Positions 29,932-39,526 of a DNA stretch of 64,000 bases are shown here, one piece after another. How positions within the stretch are numbered: position 1 is the first letter of the stretch; each line of letters opens with the position of its first letter. The position numbers and the translations under genes are program-made. The DNA lies in assembly GCF_019357415.1 (NCBI RefSeq), contig NZ_CP048410.1, forward strand, positions 2,017,001 through 2,081,000, written 5' to 3'. A model generated the notes under the pieces. That model saw only the letters and a program-made list of their open reading frames with translations. It searched no databases and was not told where the DNA came from. The stretch is from Gramella sp. MT6. Its GTDB lineage: Bacteria; Bacteroidota; Bacteroidia; Flavobacteriales; Flavobacteriaceae.

Positions 29932-31342
29932 ACCTGTTCTAGCAGGCTTCGGTGTTATGCTTTCTACTTTTGGTTACGCCCAGGAAGTGATCGTAACAGA
30001 TAGTACTTCCATCCAGCCAGATGCAGAGGTTATAAAGGCTGACGTGACCCAGCAAGGCAGTCAGCGTAAAAAGGTTGATGGTATTGCTGCGGTAATAGGG
30101 GAATATATCATTCTTGAAAGTGATATCGATCTAATGTATAAGGATATGCAGAGCCAGGGAATGTCTACTTCTGAAGTGACCGACTGTAATCTTGCAGGTT
30201 CCCTTATGGAGAATAAGCTATATGCTCATCATGCGATCCAGGATAGTATTATTATTCCAGATGCTCAGATCAATGGAATCGTAGATCAAAGACTTCAGGG
30301 ACTGGTTCAACAGGCTGGATCTATGGAGAAGATCCTGGAATTTTATAACAAGGAAAGCGAGGCTGAACTAAGAGAGGAGATCTTTGATCTTACCAAACAA
30401 AGCCAGCTGACTCAAAGGATGCAGCAAAAGATCATTGAGGAAATTGAAATAACTCCAGAAGAAGTAAGACAATACTACAACAAGATGGAGGAGAAGCCTA
30501 TGTTTGGAACAGAAGTGGAACTTGCGCAAATCGTAATAGAACCAGAAATTCCGGAATCTGAAAAGCAAAAGATCATTGACAGGTTAAATGAATTTAAAGC
30601 AGATATTGAAGAGAACGGAGCTAGTTTTTCTACTAAAGCCGTACTTTATTCTCAGGATCCGGGAACGGCTTCAGATGGAGGTCGAGTTACGCTAACTAGA
30701 AAAGATCCATTTGTAAAGGAATTCAAGGATGTCGCTTTTAGTCTTCAGGAAGGTGAGATTAGTGAACCTTTCGAAACTGAATTTGGTTATCATATTATTC
30801 AGGTCGATAAAATTAGAGGTCAAACGGTAGAATTGAGACATATACTTTTAATTCCCGATGTTACTAATTCTTCTGTAGAGGAGGCTAAAGAAGAGATCGA
30901 TACTTTAAGAAGTAAGATCGTAGCCGGAGATATTGAATTTGAAGCTGCGGCTAGAGAGGCTTCAGATGAAGAGGAAACCAAGAATGAAGGAGGTAAGCTT
31001 ATTAACCCCAGAACTGGTGATACAAGATTTGAGCTCACTAAAATTGATCCTGAATTATTCAAACAGGTAGAAGATCTTGATGAAGGTGAGATTTCTCTTG
31101 TGCTAACCCAAAAGGACAGGACAGGAAGACCTCAATTTAAGATAATCAAGGTTACGAAGAAGATAGCTGAGCATGAAGCAGATTATGCTACAGACTATCA
31201 GAAAATTAAGGAGCTTGCCATTCGAGACAAGCAGTTGGAAGCCATTGAGAAATGGCAGAAGGAAAAGATAAATGATACCTATATCAAAGTTAATGGTAAA
31301 TTTCGCGATTGCGATTATACCAGTGACTGGGTTAAAAATTAA
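29909..31342 (+). CDS. surA: SurA-like peptidyl-prolyl isomerase with two parvulin domains
   Basis: A 477-residue periplasmic protein. I prefer ATG 29909 (MNLKFSIKPVLAGFGVMLST, then a signal cleaved after GYAQ) to the in-frame ATG at 29894. A SurA N-domain (about 55-170: DGIAAVIGEYIILESDID) precedes two parvulin-like PpiC domains (about 190-300 and 305-420). The first shows the end motif EPFETEFGYHIIQVDKI; the second starts VELRHILL. It helps fold outer-membrane beta-barrels. It overlaps the 3' end of the preceding lipoprotein gene by 23 nt, and moxR starts nine nucleotides after its stop. Confidence 0.88.
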   Translation: MNLKFSIKPVLAGFGVMLSTFGYAQEVIVTDSTSIQPDAEVIKADVTQQGSQRKKVDGIAAVIGEYIILESDIDLMYKDMQSQGMSTSEVTDCNLAGSLMENKLYAHHAIQDSIIIPDAQINGIVDQRLQGLVQQAGSMEKILEFYNKESEAELREEIFDLTKQSQLTQRMQQKIIEEIEITPEEVRQYYNKMEEKPMFGTEVELAQIVIEPEIPESEKQKIIDRLNEFKADIEENGASFSTKAVLYSQDPGTASDGGRVTLTRKDPFVKEFKDVAFSLQEGEISEPFETEFGYHIIQVDKIRGQTVELRHILLIPDVTNSSVEEAKEEIDTLRSKIVAGDIEFEAAAREASDEEETKNEGGKLINPRTGDTRFELTKIDPELFKQVEDLDEGEISLVLTQKDRTGRPQFKIIKVTKKIAEHEADYATDYQKIKELAIRDKQLEAIEKWQKEKINDTYIKVNGKFRDCDYTSDWVKN

Positions 31343-31350
31343 AGCATAAT

Positions 31351-32301
31351 ATGAGTGATGTAGCACTGGTAGAAAAATTGGTAGATAAACATCGCGATCT
31401 TAAAAGGGAGATCGCGAAAGTTATCGTAGGTCAGGATGAGGTTGTAGATCAAATCCTACTCTCAATTTTCTCCGGTGGTCATTCTCTACTTATCGGCGTT
31501 CCCGGTCTGGCTAAAACCTTAATGGTTAATACCATTGCGCAGGCCTTAGGCTTGAATTTTAAAAGAATTCAATTTACGCCAGATCTTATGCCAAGTGATA
31601 TTCTTGGTTCTGAAATTCTTGATGAGAACAGGAAATTTAAATTTATTAAAGGCCCTATTTTCACTAATATCCTTCTGGCAGACGAGATCAACAGAACTCC
31701 ACCAAAGACTCAGGCAGCTCTTTTAGAAGCAATGCAAGAGAGGGCAGTGACTGTCGCGGGTCATCATTATAAACTGGATTTACCTTATTTTGTACTGGCA
31801 ACACAGAACCCAATAGAACAGGAAGGGACTTACCCTTTACCTGAAGCTCAGTTGGACAGGTTCATGTTTGCAATCAAACTTGATTACCCGAGTTTTGAGG
31901 AAGAAGTAGATGTTGTAAAAACAACTACTACCGATGAACCTAAAACGGTAAACCCACTTTTTAATGCACAGGAAATTTCAGATATTCAACATGTAATTCG
32001 TAGAATTCCGGTGCCAGATAATGTGGTAGAATATGCTGTAAGACTGGTTGGTAAAACCAGGCCGCTTAACGGAGCACCAGACCTTATTAAGAATTATGTT
32101 GATTGGGGTGCAGGACCTAGAGCTTCCCAGAACCTGATCATGGCTGCAAAAACTCACGCAGCGGTGAATGGTAAATTCTCTCCGGATATTGAAGATGTGC
32201 AGGCGGTAGCTTTTGGTATTCTTCGACACCGAATTATTAAAAATTATAAAGCAGAGGCCGAGGGGATCACCGAGGAAGAGATCATTAAGAAACTCTTTTA
32301 G
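31351..32301 (+). CDS. MoxR-family AAA+ ATPase
   Basis: A 316-residue cytosolic AAA+ ATPase. Visible are Walker A GVPGLAKTL (about residue 49), Walker B LLADEINRTPPKTQAALLEA (about 108), sensor LATQNPIEQEGTYPLPEAQ (about 149) and LDRFMF. MoxR proteins act as chaperones that help assemble metal-containing or surface complexes, often with DUF58 and von Willebrand A domain partners encoded next to them. Here no such partner follows. The downstream DNA instead encodes a small membrane protein. It starts nine nucleotides after the surA stop. Confidence 0.9.
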   Translation: MSDVALVEKLVDKHRDLKREIAKVIVGQDEVVDQILLSIFSGGHSLLIGVPGLAKTLMVNTIAQALGLNFKRIQFTPDLMPSDILGSEILDENRKFKFIKGPIFTNILLADEINRTPPKTQAALLEAMQERAVTVAGHHYKLDLPYFVLATQNPIEQEGTYPLPEAQLDRFMFAIKLDYPSFEEEVDVVKTTTTDEPKTVNPLFNAQEISDIQHVIRRIPVPDNVVEYAVRLVGKTRPLNGAPDLIKNYVDWGAGPRASQNLIMAAKTHAAVNGKFSPDIEDVQAVAFGILRHRIIKNYKAEAEGITEEEIIKKLF

Positions 32302-32306
32302 GATCT

Positions 32307-32624
32307 ATGTAAATTCTTGTAAAGAGCAGGCTTCTAGTTAGCATAGCATTTTATCTTTTATGGGGATCTTCATTTTTCACCCATATTTTTGATCTGGATG
32401 AAACGATCTCTGAGATCATAATATGGACCTGTAATATAGTGCTATTCCTTTTCTGGCTATTCGTCCTTTTTGATATGATAAGAGTTAGCTTCAGGCATAA
32501 GAATTTCTGGATCTTATCTATGTTTTTACTTCCCTTTTTTACTCCGATAGTATATCTTTTCAGAAGAAAAAATCTGGTGCATTTAGAGAATAATAAATTT
32601 AAAACTAAGGAGAGATTTAAATAA
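32307..32624 (+). pseudogene. Small membrane protein with an in-frame stop at codon 2
   Basis: Six nucleotides after the moxR stop there is ATG (32307) immediately followed by TAA (32310-32312) and then a long open frame to 32624: ILVKSRLLVSIAFYLLWGSS onward, with three hydrophobic segments and a basic tail (NKFKTKERFK). The simplest reading is an original ATG AAA ATT (MKIL...) where AAA became TAA, about 105 codons. A short version could start at the GTG at 32439 (61 residues). I do not recognise the family. It may be translated from an alternative start such as the ATT at 32313 or lost. Confidence 0.5.
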
Positions 32625-32760
32625 TTTTTGACAAATTCTCAATTTTATACCTTTATATTAAGTTTTACTGAATTTTTAGTGGTTAAAATTATAATTTCGG
32701 AAATTATTTATACTAAATTCTGAGTATCACTTCTAATTTTCAAAATCCCTTTAAAATCCC

Positions 32761-32768
32761 TATTTTTG
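32761..32768 (+). promoter_or_regulatory. Promoter -7 box for aconitase
   Basis: TATTTTTG (TAnnTTTG) lies 33 nt upstream of the aconitase start. No clear TTG occurs at the -33 distance. The AT-rich stretch 32625-32760 holds nothing else that I can identify. Confidence 0.45.
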
Positions 32769-32801
32769 CAAGACTTTTTTAGAACATAAATTAAACAGAA
32801 T

Positions 32802-35069
32802 ATGGCATACGATATTGATATGATTAAAAAGGTGTATAGCCAAATGGCTGAGCGTGTTAATACAGCCCGCGAAGTTGTTGGTAAGCCTTTAACACTTTCA
32901 GAAAAGATCCTTTATTCTCACTTATGGGATGGCAAAGCGAAAGAAGCTTTCACCAGAGGGAAGGATTATGTAGAATTCTCTCCAGATAGAATTGCTTGTC
33001 AGGATGCGACTGCGCAGATGGCACTTTTGCAATTTATGCAGGCGGGTAAAAAGCAGGTTGCTGTTCCTACCACTGTTCATTGTGATCACTTGATTCAGGC
33101 GAAAATGGGAGCGGCGATAGACCTGCAGGCTGCTAATAAGAGTAGTAGTGAGGTTTTTGACTTTCTGGAATCAGTATCTAACAAGTATGGAATTGGATTC
33201 TGGAAGCCAGGTGCAGGTATTATCCACCAGGTTGTTCTTGAGAACTACGCGTTCCCGGGAGGAATGATGATTGGTACAGATTCCCATACTGTAAATGCAG
33301 GTGGACTTGGAATGGTAGCTATTGGTGTTGGTGGAGCAGATGCTGTAGATGTGATGGCAGGTATGCCTTGGGAGCTTAAATTCCCTAAACTTATCGGAGT
33401 GAAGTTAACCGGAAAACTTTCAGGCTGGACTTCTTCCAAAGATGTGATTTTAAAAGTTGCAGGTATCCTTACCGTAAAAGGTGGTACCGGAGCAATTATT
33501 GAATATTTTGGTGAAGGTGCTCGAAACCTTTCCTGTACTGGTAAAGGTACTATTTGTAACATGGGTGCTGAAGTTGGTGCAACCACTTCAACCTTTGGAT
33601 ATGACGACTCTATGGAGCGTTACCTACGAGCAACGAACAGAGCTGATGTAGCAGATGCTGCTAACGAAGTTCGTGAGCATTTAACCGGTGATGATGAGGT
33701 ATATGCAAATCCAGAGCAGTATTTTGATGAATTGATCGAGATCAATTTAGATGAACTAAAACCACACCTTAACGGACCATTTACTCCAGATCTTGCAACT
33801 CCTATTTCTGAAATGGGAGCAAAAGCGAAAGAGCATGACTGGCCAATCAATGTAGATTGGGGTCTAATTGGTTCCTGTACAAACTCTTCTTATGAAGATT
33901 TGACCAGGGCAGCTTCGATTGCAAAACAGGCGGTAGATAAAAAAGTAAAAGCAAAATCTGATTTCGGTATTAACCCGGGATCTGAGCAAATTAGATTTAC
34001 TGCAGAGAGAGACGGACTACTTCAGATCTTTGAAGATCTTGATGCTACTATTTTTACCAACGCATGTGGACCATGTATCGGTCAATGGGATCGTTCAGAT
34101 AGAAAAGGCGAAGAGAAGAACACTATTGTTCACTCTTTCAACCGTAACTTCTCTAAGCGTGCTGATGGTAACCCAAATACTCACGCATTCGTAGGTTCTC
34201 CAGAAATGGTTGCTGCAATAGCAATTTCAGGTCGTCTTGATTTTGATCCAACTCGTGATAAATTAATGAATGAGGATGGTGAAGAAGTGATGTTAGACGA
34301 GCCACAAGGAATTGAACTTCCAACAAAAGGATTTGCTGTTGAAGATGCCGGATATGTTGCTCCAAAAGAAGACGGAAGCAGCGTTGAAGTAAAAGTAGCT
34401 AAGGACAGTGAAAGACTTCAGTTATTAACTCCATTTGAGCCTTGGGATGGTAAAAACCTTACCGGTGCGAAGCTTCTTATCAAAGCATGGGGAAAATGTA
34501 CTACAGACCATATTTCTATGGCAGGACCATGGTTGCGTTACAGAGGTCACCTGGATAATATTTCTAATAACTGTTTGATTGGGGCTGTAAATGCTTTCAA
34601 TAAGAAAACAAACTTTGTAAAGAACCAGATGACTGGCGAGTACGATGGTGTGCCGGCAGTACAGAGAGAATACAAAAAAGAAGGAGTTCCAACAGTAGTT
34701 GTGGGAGATCATAACTATGGGGAAGGTTCTTCCAGAGAACATGCGGCCATGGAACCGAGACACTTAGGTGTTAAGGTGGTATTGGTGAAGTCTTTTGCTC
34801 GTATTCACGAAACAAACCTTAAGAAGCAGGGGATGTTAGGTCTTACTTTCGCGAATGAGAACGATTACGATCTTATCCAGGAAGATGACACTTTCAACTT
34901 TATAGATCTTGAGGATTTTGCTCCAGACAAGCCATTAACGATAGAGATCGTTCATGCAGATGGTAGTAAAGATACGATCAAGGCTAACCATACTTATAAT
35001 GCTCCACAGATCGAGTGGTATAAGCATGGATCTGCTCTTAACCTTATCAAGAAGCAAAACGCAGCTTAA
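32802..35069 (+). CDS. acnA: Aconitate hydratase (mitochondrial type)
   Basis: A 755-residue citric-acid-cycle enzyme that interconverts citrate and isocitrate through a [4Fe-4S] cluster. The length and sequence fit the mitochondrial-aconitase-like form (about 750 residues), not the 890-residue AcnA or the AcnB fold; the symbol is the usual one for this group. Visible are [12 protein letters not shown] (substrate site, about residue 96), [15 protein letters not shown], the cluster cysteine segments [11 protein letters not shown] (about 355) and [12 protein letters not shown] (about 421, two ligands), and the swivelling domain with [20 protein letters not shown] (about 635). It is a single-gene unit closed by a perfect hairpin. 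Confidence 0.93.
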   Translation: MAYDIDMIKKVYSQMAERVNTAREVVGKPLTLSEKILYSHLWDGKAKEAFTRGKDYVEFSPDRIACQDATAQMALLQFMQAGKKQVAVPTTVHCDHLIQAKMGAAIDLQAANKSSSEVFDFLESVSNKYGIGFWKPGAGIIHQVVLENYAFPGGMMIGTDSHTVNAGGLGMVAIGVGGADAVDVMAGMPWELKFPKLIGVKLTGKLSGWTSSKDVILKVAGILTVKGGTGAIIEYFGEGARNLSCTGKGTICNMGAEVGATTSTFGYDDSMERYLRATNRADVADAANEVREHLTGDDEVYANPEQYFDELIEINLDELKPHLNGPFTPDLATPISEMGAKAKEHDWPINVDWGLIGSCTNSSYEDLTRAASIAKQAVDKKVKAKSDFGINPGSEQIRFTAERDGLLQIFEDLDATIFTNACGPCIGQWDRSDRKGEEKNTIVHSFNRNFSKRADGNPNTHAFVGSPEMVAAIAISGRLDFDPTRDKLMNEDGEEVMLDEPQGIELPTKGFAVEDAGYVAPKEDGSSVEVKVAKDSERLQLLTPFEPWDGKNLTGAKLLIKAWGKCTTDHISMAGPWLRYRGHLDNISNNCLIGAVNAFNKKTNFVKNQMTGEYDGVPAVQREYKKEGVPTVVVGDHNYGEGSSREHAAMEPRHLGVKVVLVKSFARIHETNLKKQGMLGLTFANENDYDLIQEDDTFNFIDLEDFAPDKPLTIEIVHADGSKDTIKANHTYNAPQIEWYKHGSALNLIKKQNAA

Positions 35070-35094
35070 ATTCAAGCCACGTTATTAATATCAA

Positions 35095-35128
35095 AAACCT
35101 CCAGATCTTAAAATCTGGAGGTTTTTTT
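35095..35128 (+). terminator. Intrinsic terminator after aconitase
   Basis: A 12-bp perfect stem AAACCTCCAGAT/ATCTGGAGGTTT with a 6-nt loop is followed by a run of seven T residues. It lies 27 nt after the aconitase stop. Confidence 0.9.
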
Positions 35129-35689
35129 ACGCTATTTATTAAACCCCAATTAATAAGTAGCCCTAGGCAAAAACTCAAATTGACTTATATTGAATAAAAT
35201 TCAACTAATCAAATCTCTGAACTCCCTACAAATTCAGACCTGAGTTCTTGCTTTAGATTTTCTAAACACATTCTTATCTGGCTAATAGTCATATAAGATG
35301 CTAATGAAAGGGGCTATAATATTTTAATGTATGGAAGTAGGTTTTTTTGGAATTTCAGTGAAAAATTAAAAGAAGCTGGAATAACCGAAAGACCGTTATC
35401 ATTTCGTACCTTATCAATACTTTTATCGAAATCTCCAGCGTCTATAGCTAATTTCTTTTCCAGTTAGAGATAAATTACCTTCCCTATACAACTTCATTTG
35501 ATCTGGAAGATTTAAAGATCAAATCAAATTTAACTCCTTAAAAAGACATTTTTGAACTTTCAGTAACATTAAAAATTATGACTTGGATTGTGATTATTAT
35601 TTATAATTATAATTCATTTTAAACTAAAAACTATATCCGTTATTTGGGTGCAATTAGCCTAATTTTAATAAACCAGAAGTAGCTTTAAA
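35129..35689. other. Gene-poor AT-rich stretch before the XRE regulator
   Basis: About 560 nt with no convincing gene. The longest plus-strand frame is a 46-codon ORF at 35327-35467 (MYGSRFFWNFSEKL...) with no family resemblance, possibly a gene remnant. An 8-bp inverted repeat TTTGATCT/AGATCAAA sits at 35497-35504 and 35516-35523. A perfect 13-bp palindrome lies at 35652-35664, close to the regulator start. The length is unusual for this gene-dense window and suggests a lost gene or regulatory DNA. Confidence 0.5.
35652..35664. promoter_or_regulatory. Perfect palindrome AATTAGCCTAATT, candidate XRE operator
   Basis: A 6+1+6 bp perfect palindrome lies 25 nt before the XRE regulator's ATG. 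Short palindromes at this place are typical autoregulatory sites of CI/XRE proteins. Assignment to this regulator is inference. Confidence 0.35.
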
Positions 35690-36457
35690 ATGAGTCATAG
35701 AGCCGAAATAGGTCAAAGAATAAAGAAATTGAGAAATAAGAATAATTTTTCTCAAACGCATGTAGCTAATATTCTATTTATATCCCAGGCAGCCTATTCT
35801 CTAATTGAAAACTCTCAAAATGGCATTGTAGTAGATCACATCTTAAAACTCAGCCAGCTTTATGATATTTCTACAGATTTTATCCTTAAAGGTGAAAACA
35901 ATTATATCAAAGTAGAGAGAGCGAATGGTTTTGTGCCTTTAATCCGTGCTCATAGACAATCTGAATTTATCAGGGACCTGAGTGATGATTCCTTTTCAGA
36001 TCTTGAAGACTGGTTTCGTGTACCCGGATTCATGCCGGTTGAGGATCATAGACTTTTCGAGGTAAGCACCAATAATTTAACTCCTACAATTTTGACCGGT
36101 GATATCCTGGTTTGCCAGAATCATCAAAAATTTGACGAAATATTGGACGGGACTGCCGTTATCGTGGTCACTGGAGATCAAATTTACATGAAGCGGTTCA
36201 AAAAGTCCTCAGAAGAAGGTTATTTGCTTCTTGAAAATGATAATGAGTATACTTCTGAGACAGGTTCTCGAATCAAGATTGAAGAAGTGAGAGAATTGAT
36301 GATTATCAGAGGTAAGATTAGCAGTGGTCTTGTTCAATACCATGAGATCTCTGGGAAAGGGAAAATAAATGCCCTGGAACAGGATCTCGAACTATTAAAA
36401 AAGGAACTATTCAGTATGAACAAAAAACTGACTATTCTTAGTTCCAAAAATGATTGA
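35690..36457 (+). CDS. XRE-family regulator with S24-like C-terminal domain
   Basis: A 255-residue transcription factor. Residues 8-65 are a lambda-repressor-type helix-turn-helix (IGQRIKKLRNKNNFSQTHVA, then SQAAYSLIEN). A S24/LexA-like domain follows (about 100-215). At the usual catalytic Ser site it reads TNNLTPTILTGDILVC, with no serine where G-D-S-M-x-P-x normally sits, while a lysine is present in QIYMKRF. It therefore probably dimerises without self-cleavage. A coiled-coil tail closes the protein (ALEQDLELLKKELFSMNKKL). It is alone on its strand next to a tlpA gene 54 nt downstream. Its targets are unknown. Confidence 0.82.
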   Translation: MSHRAEIGQRIKKLRNKNNFSQTHVANILFISQAAYSLIENSQNGIVVDHILKLSQLYDISTDFILKGENNYIKVERANGFVPLIRAHRQSEFIRDLSDDSFSDLEDWFRVPGFMPVEDHRLFEVSTNNLTPTILTGDILVCQNHQKFDEILDGTAVIVVTGDQIYMKRFKKSSEEGYLLLENDNEYTSETGSRIKIEEVRELMIIRGKISSGLVQYHEISGKGKINALEQDLELLKKELFSMNKKLTILSSKND

Positions 36458-36511
36458 TAGAATTTGAGGAGAGAAGGTTTTTTCCGTTCTTTACACTGAA
36501 TAAAACAGGAA

Positions 36512-37072
36512 ATGAAAATCTTCAAAAATCAGTGGTCTAATATTATCATTATCGTTCTAATACTGGCGTTGGTGATTCCCCAGACCAGAAAGCCTATTCA
36601 GATCTTTGTTAATAAGCTTATTTCATTCGCTCCGTCGGTTAACGACGAGGAAGATCGGGTGAAGATTGCAAACTACAATTGGGTTCTTGAGAGTAATAGG
36701 GGCAAACGTACTGAGTTTTCTCAATTTCAGGATGAAGTGGTGATCGTTAATTTCTGGGCTACCTGGTGCCCCCCTTGTATTGCCGAAATGCCAAGTTTCC
36801 AGGAACTGTATCAGGATTATGGGGGTAAAGTTTCTTTCCTTTTTGTATCAGGTGAACAGCATCAAACCGTGGAGAATTTTATGAAGCGCAAACGTTTCGA
36901 TCTACCTGCATATAAAATGCTTACTAAGGCTCCAGAACCTATGGATGGGAGAACTTTGCCTACTACCTATGTCATTTCAAAAGATGGTAGTATTGTAATA
37001 GATAAAGTAGGTTCTGCTGATTGGAATAGTGAAAGTTTTCGCCAAACTCTGGATAAATTGATAGCAGAATAG
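36512..37072 (+). CDS. TlpA/ResA-type membrane-anchored thioredoxin
   Basis: A 186-residue periplasm-facing thioredoxin. Residues about 8-25 form a membrane anchor (IIIIVLILALVIPQ). The thioredoxin domain (about 50-185) has the redox motif WATWCPPCIAEMPS (cysteines about residues 88 and 91) and the cis-proline loop TLPTTYVIS (about 150). TlpA/ResA proteins reduce disulfides for cytochrome maturation or outer-membrane protein quality control; the substrate here is not defined. Its stop is one nucleotide from the stop of the convergent lycopene cyclase gene. Confidence 0.87.
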   Translation: MKIFKNQWSNIIIIVLILALVIPQTRKPIQIFVNKLISFAPSVNDEEDRVKIANYNWVLESNRGKRTEFSQFQDEVVIVNFWATWCPPCIAEMPSFQELYQDYGGKVSFLFVSGEQHQTVENFMKRKRFDLPAYKMLTKAPEPMDGRTLPTTYVISKDGSIVIDKVGSADWNSESFRQTLDKLIAE

Positions 37073-37073
37073 A

Positions 37074-38210
37074 TCATAATTTCTTGAAGAAGGCCTTCAA
37101 AAATTCAGGATGGTATAGCGAAAACATGATCTTGATATCTTCAGAAAAGCTGGTTTCTTCGTCTAGAAACCTGAAAATATCCTGAATAGAATTCTTAGTA
37201 TAGAATTTTGTAAACAATGATTCTCCAAGGTCGTTTCTGTTTTTAAGCACTTCAAGGAAGATGGCGTCATATTTCTGGTATTTTTTACTGAATAGATCTT
37301 TTGAGGGCATCCGGCTGCTCTTGATATTTTGAATAAGAAGATCGATCTTTCTTTCAGTATTCTTGAATGAATATCCTGAAGAAGCTTTAACCCAGCCTCC
37401 CGCTGTGCCTATTTTAGTGACCTTAGCTGTGCTTTTTTTGTGAAAAGGGTAATCTGTCATGGGGATCATTCCGATCTCCTCTTCAATAATCTCATATGAA
37501 GTGGTTTTTAAAATTTCCCTGAGATACCTATTGAGATACTTGTCGTAAGTAGTGTCGTTTGTTAGAAATGGAGTGAAAAAGGTGAATTCTACAAGCGCCT
37601 CATTTGCTGAAATTGGTAAAACGTAGGTGAAACTTGCCGAATCTTTATAGTTGATCCGGTAATCCATCATGGTAAAAGTTTCTGGATCGAACAGATCTTC
37701 TTCTGTTTTAATGTACCAACCTTTAAAATGCTGATATATTAAAGTGGAATTCTCAGTCTTTTTATAATCTTCCGGTGGTCGGCTGTCAAAGAAATGGGTG
37801 GCAGTATAATCTTTTTCTTTTCCTTTAGCTGTACGGGTCACTTCATCAATAGAAATGATCTCGTCTTTAATAAAAACAATATCTGCAGATGCTTCAAGGT
37901 TTGATTTTACATGTTCGTAGAAATCGATCGACCTTAGCATTTTATAGGAATAAGGTGCTAGGTCCAGATCTTTATTTATTTCAGATGAGATAAATTTTCC
38001 TTTTTCCCAGGTTTTAGTGATAATATGATCCCAGGAACCTTCACCTTTCTCCCAGAAACACCAGGTTTTATCATTTTTAGTTTTGTCATCGGGTTCTATG
38101 ATGGCGATCTTCTTTCCTCTGAAAAAAACATCATCATGTATTCTGGAAGCTAACTGCAGACCAGCCATACCACCGCCTACAATGACGTAGTAATAATCTG
38201 GTGTTAACAT
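37074..38210 (-). CDS. crtY: Lycopene beta-cyclase (CrtY type)
   Basis: A 378-residue flavoprotein that cyclises the ends of lycopene to beta-carotene. Visible are the N-terminal dinucleotide site VIVGGGMAGLQLASRI (about residues 8-23), the acidic end IAIIEPD (about 34) and the conserved TWCFWEKG (about 50). The region EIGMIPMTDYPFHKKST is a conserved segment of the family, with GTAGGWVKASSGYSF at about 268. It is the last gene of the carotenoid operon, 13 nt after crtZ. With CrtB, CrtI and CrtZ the set would give beta-carotene and zeaxanthin. Confidence 0.9.
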   Translation of the reverse strand: MLTPDYYYVIVGGGMAGLQLASRIHDDVFFRGKKIAIIEPDDKTKNDKTWCFWEKGEGSWDHIITKTWEKGKFISSEINKDLDLAPYSYKMLRSIDFYEHVKSNLEASADIVFIKDEIISIDEVTRTAKGKEKDYTATHFFDSRPPEDYKKTENSTLIYQHFKGWYIKTEEDLFDPETFTMMDYRINYKDSASFTYVLPISANEALVEFTFFTPFLTNDTTYDKYLNRYLREILKTTSYEIIEEEIGMIPMTDYPFHKKSTAKVTKIGTAGGWVKASSGYSFKNTERKIDLLIQNIKSSRMPSKDLFSKKYQKYDAIFLEVLKNRNDLGESLFTKFYTKNSIQDIFRFLDEETSFSEDIKIMFSLYHPEFLKAFFKKL

Positions 38211-38223
38211 CTAGTAGGGGTTG

Positions 38224-38682
38224 TTATTTCTTGAAATATTTGAAAGGTACGAAAAGCATTCCGAAACATTCACCATCATCTTTTCCAAGGTGTTTATGGT
38301 GCATTTTATGAGCTCTTCTAATTCCCTTCGCGTATTTATTATTAGCATTTCTTAAGATCTTGAATCTCTGGTGTATAAAAATATCATGTACGGTAAAATA
38401 AGTAATTCCATAGGCCAGGATCCCTAAACCAATTGGTAAACCTATCCAGATGTCTTCATATTTCCATAATAGAAAACATCCAATACTTACAAGGGCATAG
38501 AAGACAAAGAAAAGGTCGTTACGTTCCCACCAGCTACTATGGTCTTTCCTATGATGGTCCTTATGTAATTTCCATAAAAAACCATGCATCACATATTTAT
38601 GGGTAAACCAGGCCATTCCTTCCATAATCATGAAAGTGCCAAGAAATACTGCGATCCACAATAAAATATTCATTTCAATCAT
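38224..38682 (-). CDS. crtZ: Beta-carotene 3-hydroxylase (CrtZ type)
   Basis: A 152-residue di-iron membrane enzyme that hydroxylates the beta-ionone rings of carotene to form zeaxanthin. Visible are the histidine motifs of the family: HKYVMHG (about residue 28), LHKDHHRKDH (about 39), HDIFIHQRF (about 100) and RRAHKMHHKH (about 124). Four hydrophobic segments separate them. The length is that of bacterial CrtZ. It lies between crtB and crtY, with 3-nt and 13-nt gaps, within the carotenoid operon. Confidence 0.9.
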   Translation of the reverse strand: MIEMNILLWIAVFLGTFMIMEGMAWFTHKYVMHGFLWKLHKDHHRKDHSSWWERNDLFFVFYALVSIGCFLLWKYEDIWIGLPIGLGILAYGITYFTVHDIFIHQRFKILRNANNKYAKGIRRAHKMHHKHLGKDDGECFGMLFVPFKYFKK

Positions 38683-38685
38683 AAT

Positions 38686-39525
38686 TTATATAAGGTTCAA
38701 TCTATAAGAAATATAAGATTTTGCCAGTAACCCTGCCTTTTGATAATTGGGCACTCTTACTCTTCGTTTTCTTATTTCTAGAGAAGGAATCCTTTTTAAT
38801 TTTTGTAATAATTTCCGATAATATATGTACGCGGTATATACGCCAAATTTAGCTTCTACTGGTAAATGCGCAATACCATGAAGTCCTTTTTTAAAATCTT
38901 CTTCGATTTCATTTATGATCTGTTGCTTATTTTCCTCATTCAATTGAGCAAGATCCATATTAGGAAAATAACTTCGGCTTAGGTCTTCATAATCTGCCTT
39001 AAGATCCCTTAGGAAATTGACTTTTTGAAAGGCAGAACCTAAGCTCATAGCGCTTTCCTTAAGTTCTTCATATTTCGCCTTGTCGCCATTCACAAAAACC
39101 TTTAAACACATTAGCCCAACAACATCTGCGCTTCCATAAATATACTGTTTAAATTCTTCTATACTTAGGTATTCAGATTTATGGAGGTCCAGTCTCATAC
39201 TGTCCATAAAAGAATTATAAAGTTCTGCATCAATGCCGAATTCATGTACGGTTTCCTGGAAGGAATTCAAGATTGGATTTAATGATATCCTAGATTCAAT
39301 AGCTTTATGAAGATCTTCTTCAAAATCATTAAATAGCGTTTCCTTGTTATAGTCGTGAAAAGTATCTACAATTTCATCTGCGAATCTAACAAAGCCATAA
39401 ATATTATATATATGCTGCCTAATTGAAGGAGCAAGCATCTTAGTTGCCAAAGAAAAAGAGGTACTGTAGGAGTTTGTGACCGTTCTGCTACAGGACCTGG
39501 ATACGTTGTCAAAAATAGCTTTCAT
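38686..39525 (-). CDS. crtB: Phytoene synthase
   Basis: A 279-residue enzyme that condenses two geranylgeranyl diphosphates to phytoene. I start at the ATG at 39525 (MKAIFDNVSRSCSRTVTNSY), one base after the crtI stop. An upstream in-frame ATG at 39549 would overlap crtI. Visible are the substrate-binding aspartate motifs RFADEIVDTFHDY (about residue 42) and LRDLKADYEDLSRSYFP (about 150), and the opening SYSTSFSLATKML. The length is normal. It sits third in the operon behind crtI. Confidence 0.9.
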   Translation of the reverse strand: MKAIFDNVSRSCSRTVTNSYSTSFSLATKMLAPSIRQHIYNIYGFVRFADEIVDTFHDYNKETLFNDFEEDLHKAIESRISLNPILNSFQETVHEFGIDAELYNSFMDSMRLDLHKSEYLSIEEFKQYIYGSADVVGLMCLKVFVNGDKAKYEELKESAMSLGSAFQKVNFLRDLKADYEDLSRSYFPNMDLAQLNEENKQQIINEIEEDFKKGLHGIAHLPVEAKFGVYTAYIYYRKLLQKLKRIPSLEIRKRRVRVPNYQKAGLLAKSYISYRLNLI

Positions 39526-39526
39526 A

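Noticed and set aside
35327..35467. 46-codon ORF in the gap before the XRE regulator
   Set aside because: No family hallmark or ribosome-binding site, so not called as a gene; kept as part of the gap description.
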